This document shows, one piece after another, positions 27,488 through 37,116 of a stretch of DNA of 40,843 nucleotides (positions are counted from its first letter, which is position 1; each line of letters opens with the position of its first letter). The notes below the pieces were generated by a model. It had not been told where the DNA came from, searched no databases, and worked only from the letters and a program-made list of their open reading frames with translations. A program made the position numbers and the translations under genes. The stretch is from a virus, in IMG/VR virus record IMGVR_UViG_3300042475_001458, positions 1 to 40,843 of that record, one strand, 5' to 3'.

Positions 27488-30400
27488 TTAACGGCGCATG
27501 CCGTAGTATTGTGCCAAGTCGGCGAGGGTTACCCCGCCGCCGTTGCGGAACGCTTGCACGGTGCCGCCACGGTACATCGCTGACGGGGGCCTGGAGAGTT
27601 CTGCGAGTTCCTTAACGCGACGACCAGTCGCCAGTTCGACGTACGTGTCCGTCTCAGGGTCGTATTCAACGGCCTTGTCACCGAACATCGTCGCCCCTTT
27701 CTCCGGGATAGGCGCCGTCTCAGGGACCGCCGCAACAGCAGCTGGAGCTATCCCGTAACTATTTGCGAGATCAGCTAGGCCCTGTTTAGGATAACCCTCA
27801 GTGGCGGTAACGACGATCTCTTCCGACGGCTCCGCGTCAACAGGCATCGTTGGGGTACCGATACCGTATTCGTTCATCAAACGCGCAACGTCATACCCAC
27901 GAGCGCCAAGTTGCGCTATCGCGAGGGGTATCGTGGGAACTGCCGTGGGGTATTTTTCGTTTAGCGCGGCGAGCTTCGTTGTTATCGGACTAACGGCGTC
28001 CACCACTTCCTTGCCGTAACGCGCACCTGTACCCGCTAGGCGACCAGTACCGAATGCCGCTTCTCCAACGACGCGTGGGATAAGGGTGGGCAGCGCGAGA
28101 AGCGTCGCGGGATTTACAGCAGCACCACCGAACATGGAACCCGCAGCTAGTGTGCCAGACAGGCCGCGAGGTGTGGCGCTACTGAGCATTTGCCCAGCGC
28201 CGCCAGCCTTAACAATACCTTCGGGGTCGTACCTCGCGAGGGTTTCGCCGAGATTTACCCGCTGGCCGTAGTTGGTGCTGGCGTTGTTGCGCCAGATGCT
28301 TTGCAGTTTGCGCGTTGCGGCGTCTACGTTTACGCGGCGGTCACGGCCCGGTGCGAGGCTGAATGCGTCCTCCAGTTCCTTGACAGCCTCGATACCCTCG
28401 CGGGACGCTTTCATGGCAGCCTCGTACAGCGGATCGAAGTCCGCGATCAAGCCTTTGACCGCGTCGTAAGCCGAGCTGGCAATTTGAGTAGCCTTGCTGT
28501 CGTATGCACCTGTCGCCTTCGACCCAATGTCGAAAAGGTTCTGCTTAAAGTTGTCAACATTGATGGGAAGCAGCAAGTCGGGGTTCTGCACCGCCTGCGT
28601 GGCGTACTCGTCCGTTGTACGCTTCATGCGCTCCCACGCAAGGTGTTCCGTCGGACGATCTGTCAGCTTGAGATAGTCGTCGTAGTTGTCGGGTTTAATG
28701 TCTTCGATGCGCTTCTGGACTTTAGTAAAGTCGAGAGGCTGGGGGTTGATGCCCAAAGACGCCGTGTTGTCCAGATATTGCTGATAGTTCTCAGCCTTGA
28801 GGCGATTTACGGCCTCACGCGCGGCGGCCACGTTGGCTTCCGTTGCGCCAGCCGCATTGCGCATGTTCTCCGTTAAGGCTTTGCTACGCGGGGTTGGTTT
28901 GCCTGCCATACCTTGTGCGAAGCCTGCGCCAGTCGCCTCACGAATGGCGGGGCCGCCAGCACCTGAAGGAAAGCCGACAAGGTTCGACGGCATGTTCTCA
29001 ATGCCTTCCATAGCACCCGGTGCTTTGTTCTTGGCGGCGGAATACATTGCCGGAATGCCTCCGGTGACAAACCTTTCGGTCAAGGAAAGGGGGTTAGTGT
29101 TAAGGCCAGCTTTGACTGCTTTTTCACCTACCTTACCAAGAAACCCAGATGCCCTCGTTGCCAGCGTCCCGCCGCCACTGAGCAATATCGAAAGGTCGCT
29201 GGCGATGCCGACAGGGTCTTTGATTGCCGAGCGCTTGATGTTGTCTAGACCGCCGTAGCGTTCCTCAAGCATTTGTGTGACGGCGGCAGTGGTTTCACCC
29301 ATAGGCTCGCCACCGGCCTGCTTGATAAGCTCAACAGCTAGATCGGGCATTGACTTGTACAAGCCCACGCGCTCGGCGGTTAGTATGCTTAACAACGCGT
29401 CCCTCGGAATGGCCGCGAAACCCATAGCAACTTGTGCAGCACTTTCAGGAAGGTTGCGTCCTAACTGCGCAATACCTTCGAATAGACCGGCGTTTTTACT
29501 GGCTGACGTATCAACCTCTCGGTAGTCAAAGCCCGGTCCGGGCATTCCGCCCTCGGCCTTAACTTTGGCGATGTCTGCGCCAACGGAAAGTGCGTTGTCG
29601 CGGAAACCTTTAGCCGTCTCTGGCGTCACGATGCCGTTGTCCGAGGCAAAGCCTGTGATCATGTCGGCCCAACCTTCAGGCGTGAAGGCTTCTGACGTCT
29701 TGTATGCGTCAGCCTGCGCTGTCTGCTCAGGCGTGAAGCGATAGCCCTTAACGTCTTCGCCTGAAATCTGCGCGCCCGGAGGCAGCTTATCGAACAGGCC
29801 GACGGAAGATTGCCGGTCTTCAGCCACGGCGGGCTGGAGGGTCTTCTTATACGCCTCCACGTCAGGAACGTAGGCTTCACCAAAATGCGGGCCTACGACT
29901 TCCTTGATTGGGTCGATGAAAAATGTCTCAGGCAGACCTGCGGTTTTCAGACGGTTGTTGGTCGCTGACACCCGCGATATAGCGCGATCACGCTCGGTTT
30001 TGTACGCTATGTTGTAGGAGCGAACGCGGTTGGATAGAATGCGGCGTATATTGGTACGCGTTTCTTCGGTAAAGACACCGCCATTGCCAGTGAACTCTTC
30101 TTGAAACTTTTTCGGAAGCCGCTCAAGGGCGGATTGCAGGTTTTGAAAACGCTGTTCATCGCCCTCTCTGACGGAGCCTAAAGGGTCTTGAATTTTGGCG
30201 GACAGCATTACCAGTTCGCTGTCGCCCTCTTTGTCTTTTGGCGTGCGAAGTGCGGCGGCGTACTGAGGGAGAGCGAGGACATACGTCTCCACCGACTTCG
30301 CTTTACTGAAGCGGTCGGCTTCCTTGCCTGAAACATCGGCAGCCTCGGAGACAAGTTTCTGCTGCGAGCTGGTTAAGCTGCTTTCAGCCTGTGGACCCGC

Positions 30401-30523
30401 AAACGGGGCTTTCGCCGTTTCCGTTTGGATGTCGAGGGCGCCCTTGGTAATCTCCTGACCCTTCTTCGTCTGCTCAGGTGTTGCTCGCGTGTCTAAAAAG
30501 TCCGCAGGATTAAGCGTTTGCAT
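27488..30523 (-). CDS. Large internal/ejected virion protein (1011 aa)
   Basis: ATG 30523 directly follows the previous stop (TAAATG) with AAAGGACG upstream. The N-terminal 350 residues are charged and helical (SSQQKLVSEAADVSGKEADR, LERLPKKFQEEFTGNGGVF). Several hydrophobic or amphipathic stretches follow (QVAMGFAAIPRDALLSILTA, GIASDLSILLSGGGTLATRA, MFGGAAVNPATLLALPTLIP), suited to forming a trans-envelope channel like the ejection proteins of T7 or P22. Near the end, LADLANSYGI, ARLMNEYGI and LADLAQYYGM are three related motifs, EEIVVTATE sits at 901-909, and the tail is MYRGGTVQAFRNGGG. Role inferred from size, composition and context. Confidence 0.7.
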   Translation of the reverse strand: MQTLNPADFLDTRATPEQTKKGQEITKGALDIQTETAKAPFAGPQAESSLTSSQQKLVSEAADVSGKEADRFSKAKSVETYVLALPQYAAALRTPKDKEGDSELVMLSAKIQDPLGSVREGDEQRFQNLQSALERLPKKFQEEFTGNGGVFTEETRTNIRRILSNRVRSYNIAYKTERDRAISRVSATNNRLKTAGLPETFFIDPIKEVVGPHFGEAYVPDVEAYKKTLQPAVAEDRQSSVGLFDKLPPGAQISGEDVKGYRFTPEQTAQADAYKTSEAFTPEGWADMITGFASDNGIVTPETAKGFRDNALSVGADIAKVKAEGGMPGPGFDYREVDTSASKNAGLFEGIAQLGRNLPESAAQVAMGFAAIPRDALLSILTAERVGLYKSMPDLAVELIKQAGGEPMGETTAAVTQMLEERYGGLDNIKRSAIKDPVGIASDLSILLSGGGTLATRASGFLGKVGEKAVKAGLNTNPLSLTERFVTGGIPAMYSAAKNKAPGAMEGIENMPSNLVGFPSGAGGPAIREATGAGFAQGMAGKPTPRSKALTENMRNAAGATEANVAAAREAVNRLKAENYQQYLDNTASLGINPQPLDFTKVQKRIEDIKPDNYDDYLKLTDRPTEHLAWERMKRTTDEYATQAVQNPDLLLPINVDNFKQNLFDIGSKATGAYDSKATQIASSAYDAVKGLIADFDPLYEAAMKASREGIEAVKELEDAFSLAPGRDRRVNVDAATRKLQSIWRNNASTNYGQRVNLGETLARYDPEGIVKAGGAGQMLSSATPRGLSGTLAAGSMFGGAAVNPATLLALPTLIPRVVGEAAFGTGRLAGTGARYGKEVVDAVSPITTKLAALNEKYPTAVPTIPLAIAQLGARGYDVARLMNEYGIGTPTMPVDAEPSEEIVVTATEGYPKQGLADLANSYGIAPAAVAAVPETAPIPEKGATMFGDKAVEYDPETDTYVELATGRRVKELAELSRPPSAMYRGGTVQAFRNGGGVTLADLAQYYGMRR

Positions 30524-31315
30524 TTAACGTCCTTTGTTCTTTGCGCCGCGATCATACGCAGCTTTAAGTTCTACGGCGTACGACGGATAATAATCCAACG
30601 CGGCTTGCAAGTTTTCTGGTGTCGGGTCCTGTTCGAGCGCCTTGTAATACCCCGGCATCGGCACACGGTTGTACTTTGCGCCCATAGTCTCGTTCGTATA
30701 CGGATTAACCAGCTTATCGCCAACCGCAATCCCGCGAACGGGTTTATTAGCAGCCAGCTCCGCACGGTAGAGCTGCCCGGCTTGAGTAGCGCCAGACTGA
30801 AGCATGCGAAGCTGTTCGCCTCCAATCTTGAGGCCGTATTGCTCGAGTAGCATGTCGCGCTCTTCTTGTGCTTTGCGCTTCATCGCCTGCTGGTTGAGCA
30901 GCGTCTCGCTAAGGTTGCCAAGGCTTTCGCCGAACGAGCCAGTCTTAGTCGGCTTGCCGAGCGCGGCAGCGATGGCCAGCCACTTCTCTGAGTTAGACGG
31001 TCCTGCGCGGCGCTCACGAAGTTTGTTCTGCGCGGCAGTTAGCAAGTTGATGTTGGCGTTGATCTGGTCGGTGACGCTCTTCTGCGCAGCAGCATACGCA
31101 GGGGCGCTGCTGACGCCGCCGAGGCCACCAGTGGCTCCACTCGCGACGGGCGTATCATCTACGGCTACGTCGTCTGAGCTCTGGTCCGTATATTCTTCTC
31201 CGTCCATCGTGACTTCCTCTGCGTAAGGCGCCGATTGAGGCATGCCTAATTCTTGCTTCATTTTACGAATGTGGTCTACCTGCCACTGATCGAGGGGCGG
31301 ATTTGTAGCGTTCAC
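30524..31315 (-). CDS. Virion-associated protein, possible ejection protein (263 aa)
   Basis: The start is GTG 31315 (reading MNATNPPLDQWQVDHIRKMK), sharing GTGA with the preceding gene. Residues 30-75 are acidic and Ser/Gly-rich; 75-180 are helical (KSVTDQINANINLLTAAQNK, SETLLNQQAMKRKAQEERDM, LLEQYGLKIGGEQLRMLQS). The C-terminal 80 residues have TNETMGAKYNRVPMPGYYKA and a TPR-like last helix pair (DPTPENLQAALDYYPSYAVE). It lies in the run of large virion genes and its coil-rich centre fits an internal head protein. No family is known to me. Confidence 0.6.
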   Translation of the reverse strand: MNATNPPLDQWQVDHIRKMKQELGMPQSAPYAEEVTMDGEEYTDQSSDDVAVDDTPVASGATGGLGGVSSAPAYAAAQKSVTDQINANINLLTAAQNKLRERRAGPSNSEKWLAIAAALGKPTKTGSFGESLGNLSETLLNQQAMKRKAQEERDMLLEQYGLKIGGEQLRMLQSGATQAGQLYRAELAANKPVRGIAVGDKLVNPYTNETMGAKYNRVPMPGYYKALEQDPTPENLQAALDYYPSYAVELKAAYDRGAKNKGR

Positions 31316-32667
31316 TTTCCACCCAGTCCCTTGTACGTTGCGTATGCCTGGCCGGCCGTGCTGAGCAGCGACGGCTGATACACGCCTGGTATTTCGGTGC
31401 CGACCTTCGTCGCAGCTTGCGGTACGGCTGGCTGGACGCCTTGCAGCGCGCCTGTCATCGCCTTGATCTGCTCCTGCGGATACGCTTGCCGTGCAAGGAA
31501 GTCTTCGCGAGAAATGTCGAGGTTCTTCTGCGCCAGAGCCTGCTGCTGCGAGCCGATCTGTTGGAGAGCGCCTGCGCCAGCCAGCTCCTGCTGCTGACGC
31601 TGCTGCGCAATTCCTGCCATCTGCTGAGCTGCGGCGAGTTGGTTCGACGTGTCTTGCCCGTACAGAGCGCCGCTGCTCTTGCCGATGTCGGCGAGCATCT
31701 GCTGTTGCCCTTGTGTGAGCGCGCCGCTGCTCTTGCCAACGTCGGTGAGCATCTGCTGCTGTGCCTGTGTGAGCGCGCCGTAGGTCTGGCCGATGTCGGC
31801 CATCCGCGAACCAGCACCAAGCAGCGCCTGCTGCTGAGCGCCGCCCAAGCCACCTGCGGTCGATGCGAGCTGCGCCTGGCGCGCCAGATCAGTCTGGGCC
31901 GCCTGCTGTGCCTGGCCGTAGCCCTGTTGAAGCGCTGAGGACTGCTGCGCCGAAATGCCTTCCATTGCGTCGCGGATGGCGCGGCCGGTAAGCTCAGCTT
32001 GACGCGTGCCGCCAAACTGACCGGCGCGGATCATCTCACCCTCGATACCAGGCAGCACCTGCTCTTGAAGCGTGCGCGTGCCGAGCTGGCCAATGCGATT
32101 GACAACCTGCTCAGTGTACGGGTTCATGTACTGGCCGACCGTCTGAGCGGCAGACTGCCCAGCGGCACCCAAGTACGGCTGCGCCATCTGGAGGCCGAGC
32201 GCGTCAGTGCTGCCTGCAACGTAGCCTGTGCCCTGCTGAAGGCCTGGCGTCGCGGCTGTAACGCCAGACATGCCGGTCGCTTGATTAAAGTAGGGCTGCG
32301 CTGCGCCCAAGCCGGACATGCCAGCAGCTTGGCCGAAGTACGGCTGAGCTGCGCCGAGGCTTGAACGGCCGAGCGTCCCCTGTGTTATGGATGAAGCTTG
32401 TCCCAGCTCAGGGCGGAAATTGAACGCGCCTTCACGCGTCGCTTGGAAACCAGCCTGCTGATCCGGCGCAAAGTCCGCAACGCGTGGGATCGCTTTGCCT
32501 GACGTGTCGACGTATTCCTGAAACGGGCGCGCTGCGACCGCTTTCTGGTTAGCGAGGATGTCCATCGCATAGTTAGTGTACCAGTCCGGCAGAATTGTCT
32601 GCTGGGTGGACGAGACAGGAACAGCCTCGACGGGCTTACCCTCTGTCAGGAAATCCAAAAAGCCCAT
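31312..32667 (-). CDS. Gln/Ala-rich internal virion protein with tandem repeats (451 aa)
   Basis: ATG 32667 overlaps the preceding stop (TAATG) and has GGAGG upstream. After a short N-terminal domain (MGFLDFLTEGKPVEA, PDWYTNYAMDILANQKAVAA) it becomes repetitive: GAAQPYFGQAAGMSGL recurs at about residues 105-140, and GALTQxQQQMLxDxGKSS is repeated in tandem near 290-330. Very high Gln, Ala and Gly and long helical stretches (QARMASD-like Q-rich coils) fit an internal or ejected protein that crosses the envelope. Similar Q/A-rich proteins are frequent in podophages of environmental alphaproteobacteria. Function inferred. Confidence 0.65.
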   Translation of the reverse strand: MGFLDFLTEGKPVEAVPVSSTQQTILPDWYTNYAMDILANQKAVAARPFQEYVDTSGKAIPRVADFAPDQQAGFQATREGAFNFRPELGQASSITQGTLGRSSLGAAQPYFGQAAGMSGLGAAQPYFNQATGMSGVTAATPGLQQGTGYVAGSTDALGLQMAQPYLGAAGQSAAQTVGQYMNPYTEQVVNRIGQLGTRTLQEQVLPGIEGEMIRAGQFGGTRQAELTGRAIRDAMEGISAQQSSALQQGYGQAQQAAQTDLARQAQLASTAGGLGGAQQQALLGAGSRMADIGQTYGALTQAQQQMLTDVGKSSGALTQGQQQMLADIGKSSGALYGQDTSNQLAAAQQMAGIAQQRQQQELAGAGALQQIGSQQQALAQKNLDISREDFLARQAYPQEQIKAMTGALQGVQPAVPQAATKVGTEIPGVYQPSLLSTAGQAYATYKGLGGK

Positions 32668-35264
32668 TACGTACGTCCTCCTGACAGATATTTCTCAGGC
32701 CGTTTAGCATTAACACTAAACTTGCCCTTAGCCAAGTTGCGGCCTTTATGTTTACGAACTTTAACGCGCATCTCATCAAGTTTCTTTGCGCCGGCTTTGC
32801 TCGAGCCATCGCCCAGGAGGGCAACGGTCTCTGCGTCTATCACGTATTCGCCATCGGAAAGCACCGCAGGGATGTCGTCCGAGCGGCCAGTACCAGGGCC
32901 ATCAACGGCGAAGCTATCGCGGGATGAGCCGCGTGCGTAGCCCTTTGCGGCGAATGCGCCACCTTCGGCGAAGCGCATGTCGTCAGGGACGTACATCGCT
33001 GGGCCAGCGGGGTTGTTCGGTACGGGCGTTGTAATAGGCGCAGCCGTTCTTAGTCGATCAGGTATAACGAACGGGTCACTGGTTCCGTCATCGTAAATGT
33101 TGTAGGGAACCCTCCGACCGTCAACTAACCGCGACCCTTGGCCAATTATCGTTCGCGTGGGTGCCATGCCGGCGACCCGCTTGAAGGTCTCTTCACCAAG
33201 TGTGCCCGGACCGTAGCCAGCGTATGGCGATGTAGCTTTGCTCAAGTTCATGCCAGCCGGAATGTCCATCGCTGGGCCCATGGCGTAGCGGTATGCGTCA
33301 GTCGCAGGCGGCGTCGTGTAATCGAGACCGCCAACTTTGAACGCGCCGTCCACGCCGGGCGTGGGCAGTTTGGCTGAGAAGATTGGGTTGAGCGCCTGAG
33401 AGCCGGGCGTACCGCCTCCGCCACCACCGCCGCCACCGCCTCCAATGCCGCCAACAAGATTAAGAAGGGCGAGCGCATCAGCAAGGCTGAGCTTCCTCTT
33501 CCGCTCTTCTTCTTTTGCTTTCTCGTCATCGGACTTCTGGTTGGTATCATCAAGCACGGTATCTGCCAGAGTAAGACCACCAGTGCTGGGGATGGTTTCC
33601 CTACCCGTTACCTTGATAAGGTCTGTATCATCAAATTCTGTCGTTGTTTGAAGAAGCCGATCTACGTCGGGGTTGCCTGTAGTAAAGCCGCCTAAGTTTG
33701 TGCCGGGCACGACCCGAGAGCCAGTTACCTTGATGAGGTCTTCATCACTGAGCTCTTGCGCCTCCTGTTGCAGAAGCCGATCTACATCGGGGTTCCCCGT
33801 GAAACCGCCTAAGTTTGTGCCGGGCACGACCCGAGAGCCAGTTACCTTGATGAGGTCTGTATCACCAAATTCTGTCGTCGGTTGAAAAAGCCTGTCCACC
33901 GCTGGGTTTCCTGTGAAACCGCCTAAGTTTGTGCCGGGTGCAACCCGTGCACCAGTGACGTTGATGAGATCGCCATCATACCCAGTGTTGTAAGGCGTGC
34001 GCGTTTCGGGGTTGGTTACGTTGTCTGCTCTGGCGTCTCTCAGATATTTCTGAGCTGGCGTTTTGAACGCACTGAGATTTACGTTCGGTGTCGAAAGGGG
34101 CGTACCGCTGACGACAATGGGTCCGCCGGAGACGGCACTAGCTTCGCCGCCAGTGCTTGCGCTGGTGTCACCGCCAGTACTTGCGCTGGTGTTGCCGCCA
34201 CGGAATATACTGCCAGACTTGGTGCTTATGCCTAGTTCGTTTTGGATGGAAGGCGCGACGTAACTGAGCGCGCCAGAAGCGACGCCACCGAGCAGCGAAC
34301 TTTTCAGGTTCTGGCCGGTAGCCAAGCCACCTGCGGTTGATCCGAGGCCCGTACCCAGCGCAGTGGCCGCCTTAGCCCCAACACCTGCGCCCTGTAAAGC
34401 TGGTCCGAGTACTTGGCCGCCAGCGGCGCTTAGGCCGCCCATGATCGCGCCCTTGACTGGATCGCGGCCAGCCATAGCGGCACCCGCGCCACCAGCGATG
34501 GCGGCGGAGAGAACAGGCCCAGCAAATTGAAGGCCGGGGACGAGGCTAACTACAATAGGCAGCGCCGTGCCGACAATCTGCCCAAGCGCGCCCAGTGTGC
34601 TCTTATTAGCCTTCTCGTTGGCAACGGTCGTGTACGCGCCTGACGGGTCTGCCGTTTGGATGTCGTAGTTTGCCTTGCGACCAAGGCTGTCGGTCAGGTT
34701 CTGACCTACTTCGGTCGCCTTGCGCGCAGCGTCAACCCCTGTGCCCTCGAACACAATCGTATTGGTGCGGAGGTCAACGAGGCGCACCGGCTGGTCGGGC
34801 GTCACTGCAAAAACATTGCCGCCCATTCTTCCCGTAGGGTTGCCTTTGTTAGATACCGGCGCGGTGATGTACTGTATGTTTGGGTCTTGAATGACACCGC
34901 CCATCCGACCGCCACCAAAGCCGCCTAGACCGCTTAGGTCCAAACCAGCCAAGCTGCTCATGTCGAAAGGCGCAGCCTCTTGCGTCATCGGCATAACCGC
35001 CGCCTCACGGGGCGTGTCCATGATTGGCGCTGCGCCGCTCATCGGCATGACTTCAAACGGCGAGGGCTGAGGCGTCGCCTGCGGAAACGCGCTAAATGAC
35101 GGCATCATCGGCTGCGCCGCGCCGCTCATCGGCATGGCTTCAAACGCAGAGGGCTGAGGCATCCCCTGCGGAAACGCGCTGAACGACGGCATCATCATAC
35201 CCTCGTCGGGCATGAAGAACTCTTCAGGCGCCCCAAAATAGCGAGCTCGCATATCTACTGCCAT
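32667..35264 (-). CDS. Large virion protein with VTGSR repeats and glycine run (865 aa)
   Basis: ATG 35264 shares TAATG with the upstream gene. Regions in order: Met/Pro/Phe-rich N terminus with two long near-repeats (MMPSFSAFPQ, PFEVMPMSGAA); a glycine-rich hydrophobic centre (about 225-345, GTALPIVVSLVPGLQFAGPV) that could insert in membrane; four repeats DLIKVTGSRVVPGTNLGGF from residue 432; a charged coil (about 580-600); eleven glycines in a row; then a C-terminal domain with SDDIPAVLSDGEYVIDAETV, a motif shared by many podophage virion proteins. It probably is an ejected or tail-internal protein. The repeat motif resembles TonB-dependent receptor plug starts (see findings). Confidence 0.7.
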   Translation of the reverse strand: MAVDMRARYFGAPEEFFMPDEGMMMPSFSAFPQGMPQPSAFEAMPMSGAAQPMMPSFSAFPQATPQPSPFEVMPMSGAAPIMDTPREAAVMPMTQEAAPFDMSSLAGLDLSGLGGFGGGRMGGVIQDPNIQYITAPVSNKGNPTGRMGGNVFAVTPDQPVRLVDLRTNTIVFEGTGVDAARKATEVGQNLTDSLGRKANYDIQTADPSGAYTTVANEKANKSTLGALGQIVGTALPIVVSLVPGLQFAGPVLSAAIAGGAGAAMAGRDPVKGAIMGGLSAAGGQVLGPALQGAGVGAKAATALGTGLGSTAGGLATGQNLKSSLLGGVASGALSYVAPSIQNELGISTKSGSIFRGGNTSASTGGDTSASTGGEASAVSGGPIVVSGTPLSTPNVNLSAFKTPAQKYLRDARADNVTNPETRTPYNTGYDGDLINVTGARVAPGTNLGGFTGNPAVDRLFQPTTEFGDTDLIKVTGSRVVPGTNLGGFTGNPDVDRLLQQEAQELSDEDLIKVTGSRVVPGTNLGGFTTGNPDVDRLLQTTTEFDDTDLIKVTGRETIPSTGGLTLADTVLDDTNQKSDDEKAKEEERKRKLSLADALALLNLVGGIGGGGGGGGGGGTPGSQALNPIFSAKLPTPGVDGAFKVGGLDYTTPPATDAYRYAMGPAMDIPAGMNLSKATSPYAGYGPGTLGEETFKRVAGMAPTRTIIGQGSRLVDGRRVPYNIYDDGTSDPFVIPDRLRTAAPITTPVPNNPAGPAMYVPDDMRFAEGGAFAAKGYARGSSRDSFAVDGPGTGRSDDIPAVLSDGEYVIDAETVALLGDGSSKAGAKKLDEMRVKVRKHKGRNLAKGKFSVNAKRPEKYLSGGRT
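33600..33971 (-). repeat. 114-117 bp tandem repeats encoding DLIKVTGSRV units
   Basis: Three full units (residues 432-469, 470-508, 509-547) and a partial fourth from 548 begin DLI(N/K)VTG(A/S)RV and contain PGTNLGGFTGNPDVDRLLQ. The DNA copies are close to identical over long stretches, for example 33683-33731 versus 33803-33851, indicating recent duplication or gene conversion. Unit lengths of 38-39 residues would give a regular fold or a flexible bead chain. Confidence 0.85.
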
Positions 35265-35497
35265 TAACCCTGTCCTTCAAGCATTGGGTAAGCTCTCATC
35301 GCCCATTCCCGCCAGTCGTCAAATTGATAAGGGTTTGGTGGGTTGCGCTGCACAAATGGCTGTGCGCGTACGAACCCAGTGGCCCAGTCTTGCCAATCCG
35401 CATCGTCTTCCAGTTTCCCGAAAGACCAAGCGTCTCCGTTGGACAATATAACAGCGTCAGCCCATTGGCGCAATGTCATGCCGCGCGGATCAATCAT
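35264..35497 (-). CDS. Small Trp-rich protein of unknown function (77 aa)
   Basis: ATG 35497 overlaps the gp10-like stop (TGATGA... shared bases) and the stop shares TAATG with the next gene. It begins MIDPRGMTLRQWADAVILSN and is rich in Trp, Asp and Pro (DADWQDWATGFVRAQPFVQR, YQFDDWREWAMRAYP). Position between tail hub and virion proteins suggests a tail accessory factor. No family known to me. Confidence 0.65.
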   Translation of the reverse strand: MIDPRGMTLRQWADAVILSNGDAWSFGKLEDDADWQDWATGFVRAQPFVQRNPPNPYQFDDWREWAMRAYPMLEGQG

Positions 35498-37116
35498 CAG
35501 CCGATCACCGTGCCATCGCCAGGCTGGAGGTGCGCCAGCACCAAACCCATTTGGTAGTCGCCGCCGATCGTGTTCGACGCAAACTTAAAGCGAAGCTCAC
35601 GGCGCTGCGTCTTAAAGTAAACGACCTGTTCCTGCGGCGTCTGCGGCGTCTCGACGATGATGTGCTCTTCGCTGTAGACCTCAGGGGCGCGGGCGTTAGC
35701 GCGGCCGGCGACCTGTACTGTCATGTCGCCAGACTGCACAAAGTCAGGCTCGAGCATAAGCACCTGAAGCGCCTTGTTCTCTTGGCTCATCACTGGCATG
35801 GATAGGTCGGCGGTCTCAAAGAACGAATAGACTGGCTGAATGTCTATCCCGTCGATCTCATCCGTACCGACCTCATGCACCCACAGTCTATACTGGTCAA
35901 TCTCGCTGTCCTGCGTGACGCGCACGTCGTCGCCCTGCGTGATGCGCGTGTCGTTCGCTTCAGTGACGCGGATCTCTTCAGCGCTCACCGTCGGGATGAT
36001 GCCGGTCATCAGCGGCTTGGGGAAGACGCTGGTGAAGACGCCGGCAGAGCGGCCGCCGTTGGGCAGCTCGCAGTCGTACCAGGTGTTCTCGCGGATGTTG
36101 TAGATCACCGCATGGCTCGGTTCCGTAGCGTCGCCGCGCGGATAGCACCACCAGATCTCGCCGAAGCGCGGCACCTTAACCGCAAACACCTTCTGGCGGT
36201 ACTGCTGGTTCAGCCCGTCGAAGAAGTAGTTCTGGTTCATGTCGTTCGGTATCTCGCGCACGACGCCGTTGAAGCTCAGGAAGCGGTCGGTGCCGATCCA
36301 GTAGAAGATGCCGTCATACTCGATAACCGTGTTCGAGCCGAGGATCGACGTCTGCGTGCTGATCGTGTCGAATTGGAAGACAGCGTCGCCGCCCACATAG
36401 GACGCACGTAGAAGGCTGTCTGCCGACCAGAACAGGCCAGACGGTGCGTTGCCAGGACCGCCGCGCAGCGGCATGGCGCGCACAAGCTTCTGGCCGGTGA
36501 TGTTAGCAGCGCCAGAACCGCTGCTGGTAAAGTTAGTCGGATCGCCAGGCACAGACCACATGACGTAGCCGTTGTCGCCAAAGGCGAAGGTGTACGGATG
36601 CAGAGCCACGACGCCGCCCGTCAAGCTGTAGCCTGTGGGCAGGTTGGTCACCTCTTGAAGCGCGTCAGTGTCAAACAGATCGCCGTAGAAGAGCTGACCA
36701 CCGTCGCTGTTGCAGATACAGTTAAGGTTCGGCGCGACTTGAGCCACGAGCTGCGTGCCGCCCAGACCAACCGCCGTGTCGACGTCGAACTGCCACATGT
36801 TAGCGTCGTTCAGGTCAAGCGTGGCTGGCGTGCGGTTGGTGATGACCGACGTGTTGAAGCCGCCATCAATGTAAAAACGCTCGACAAAGTTCGCCGAGCC
36901 GCTGTGAACATACGTCAGGTTGTCTTGCGTGTACTCGTGCAGCGCCCTGCTGATCTCGCGCAGATATTTGCTGATCGAGCGGTAGCCGCCCATCTTACGC
37001 GGCAACCCGCGCTGCCAACGGACCCACTGCCCGTCGACGTAGCTGTCGCCTTCAAACTTGGTCCCATCCCGCTTAATGCCGGGCCCAGACCGGATCTGGA
37101 CAATCTTTTCAGCCAT
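35497..37116 (-). CDS. P22 gp10-like tail hub / DNA-stabilisation protein (539 aa)
   Basis: ATG 37116 overlaps the fibre gene stop. The opening KIVQIRSGPGIKRDGTKFEG with YVDGQWVRWQRGLPRKMGGY is typical of P22 gp10-type packaged-DNA stabilisation proteins, which seal the portal and form the hub that carries the tail needle and spikes. The rest is beta-rich with regular blade-like segments (HPYTFAFGDNGYVMWSVPGD, GIFYWIGTDRFLSFNGVVRE, EIWWCYPRGDATEPSHAVIY), in line with a beta-propeller. An unusual short-period repeat (RVTEANDTRITQGDDVRVTQ) lies near residue 390. Length is near the P22 protein's (about 470) plus an insertion. Confidence 0.85.
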   Translation of the reverse strand: MAEKIVQIRSGPGIKRDGTKFEGDSYVDGQWVRWQRGLPRKMGGYRSISKYLREISRALHEYTQDNLTYVHSGSANFVERFYIDGGFNTSVITNRTPATLDLNDANMWQFDVDTAVGLGGTQLVAQVAPNLNCICNSDGGQLFYGDLFDTDALQEVTNLPTGYSLTGGVVALHPYTFAFGDNGYVMWSVPGDPTNFTSSGSGAANITGQKLVRAMPLRGGPGNAPSGLFWSADSLLRASYVGGDAVFQFDTISTQTSILGSNTVIEYDGIFYWIGTDRFLSFNGVVREIPNDMNQNYFFDGLNQQYRQKVFAVKVPRFGEIWWCYPRGDATEPSHAVIYNIRENTWYDCELPNGGRSAGVFTSVFPKPLMTGIIPTVSAEEIRVTEANDTRITQGDDVRVTQDSEIDQYRLWVHEVGTDEIDGIDIQPVYSFFETADLSMPVMSQENKALQVLMLEPDFVQSGDMTVQVAGRANARAPEVYSEEHIIVETPQTPQEQVVYFKTQRRELRFKFASNTIGGDYQMGLVLAHLQPGDGTVIG

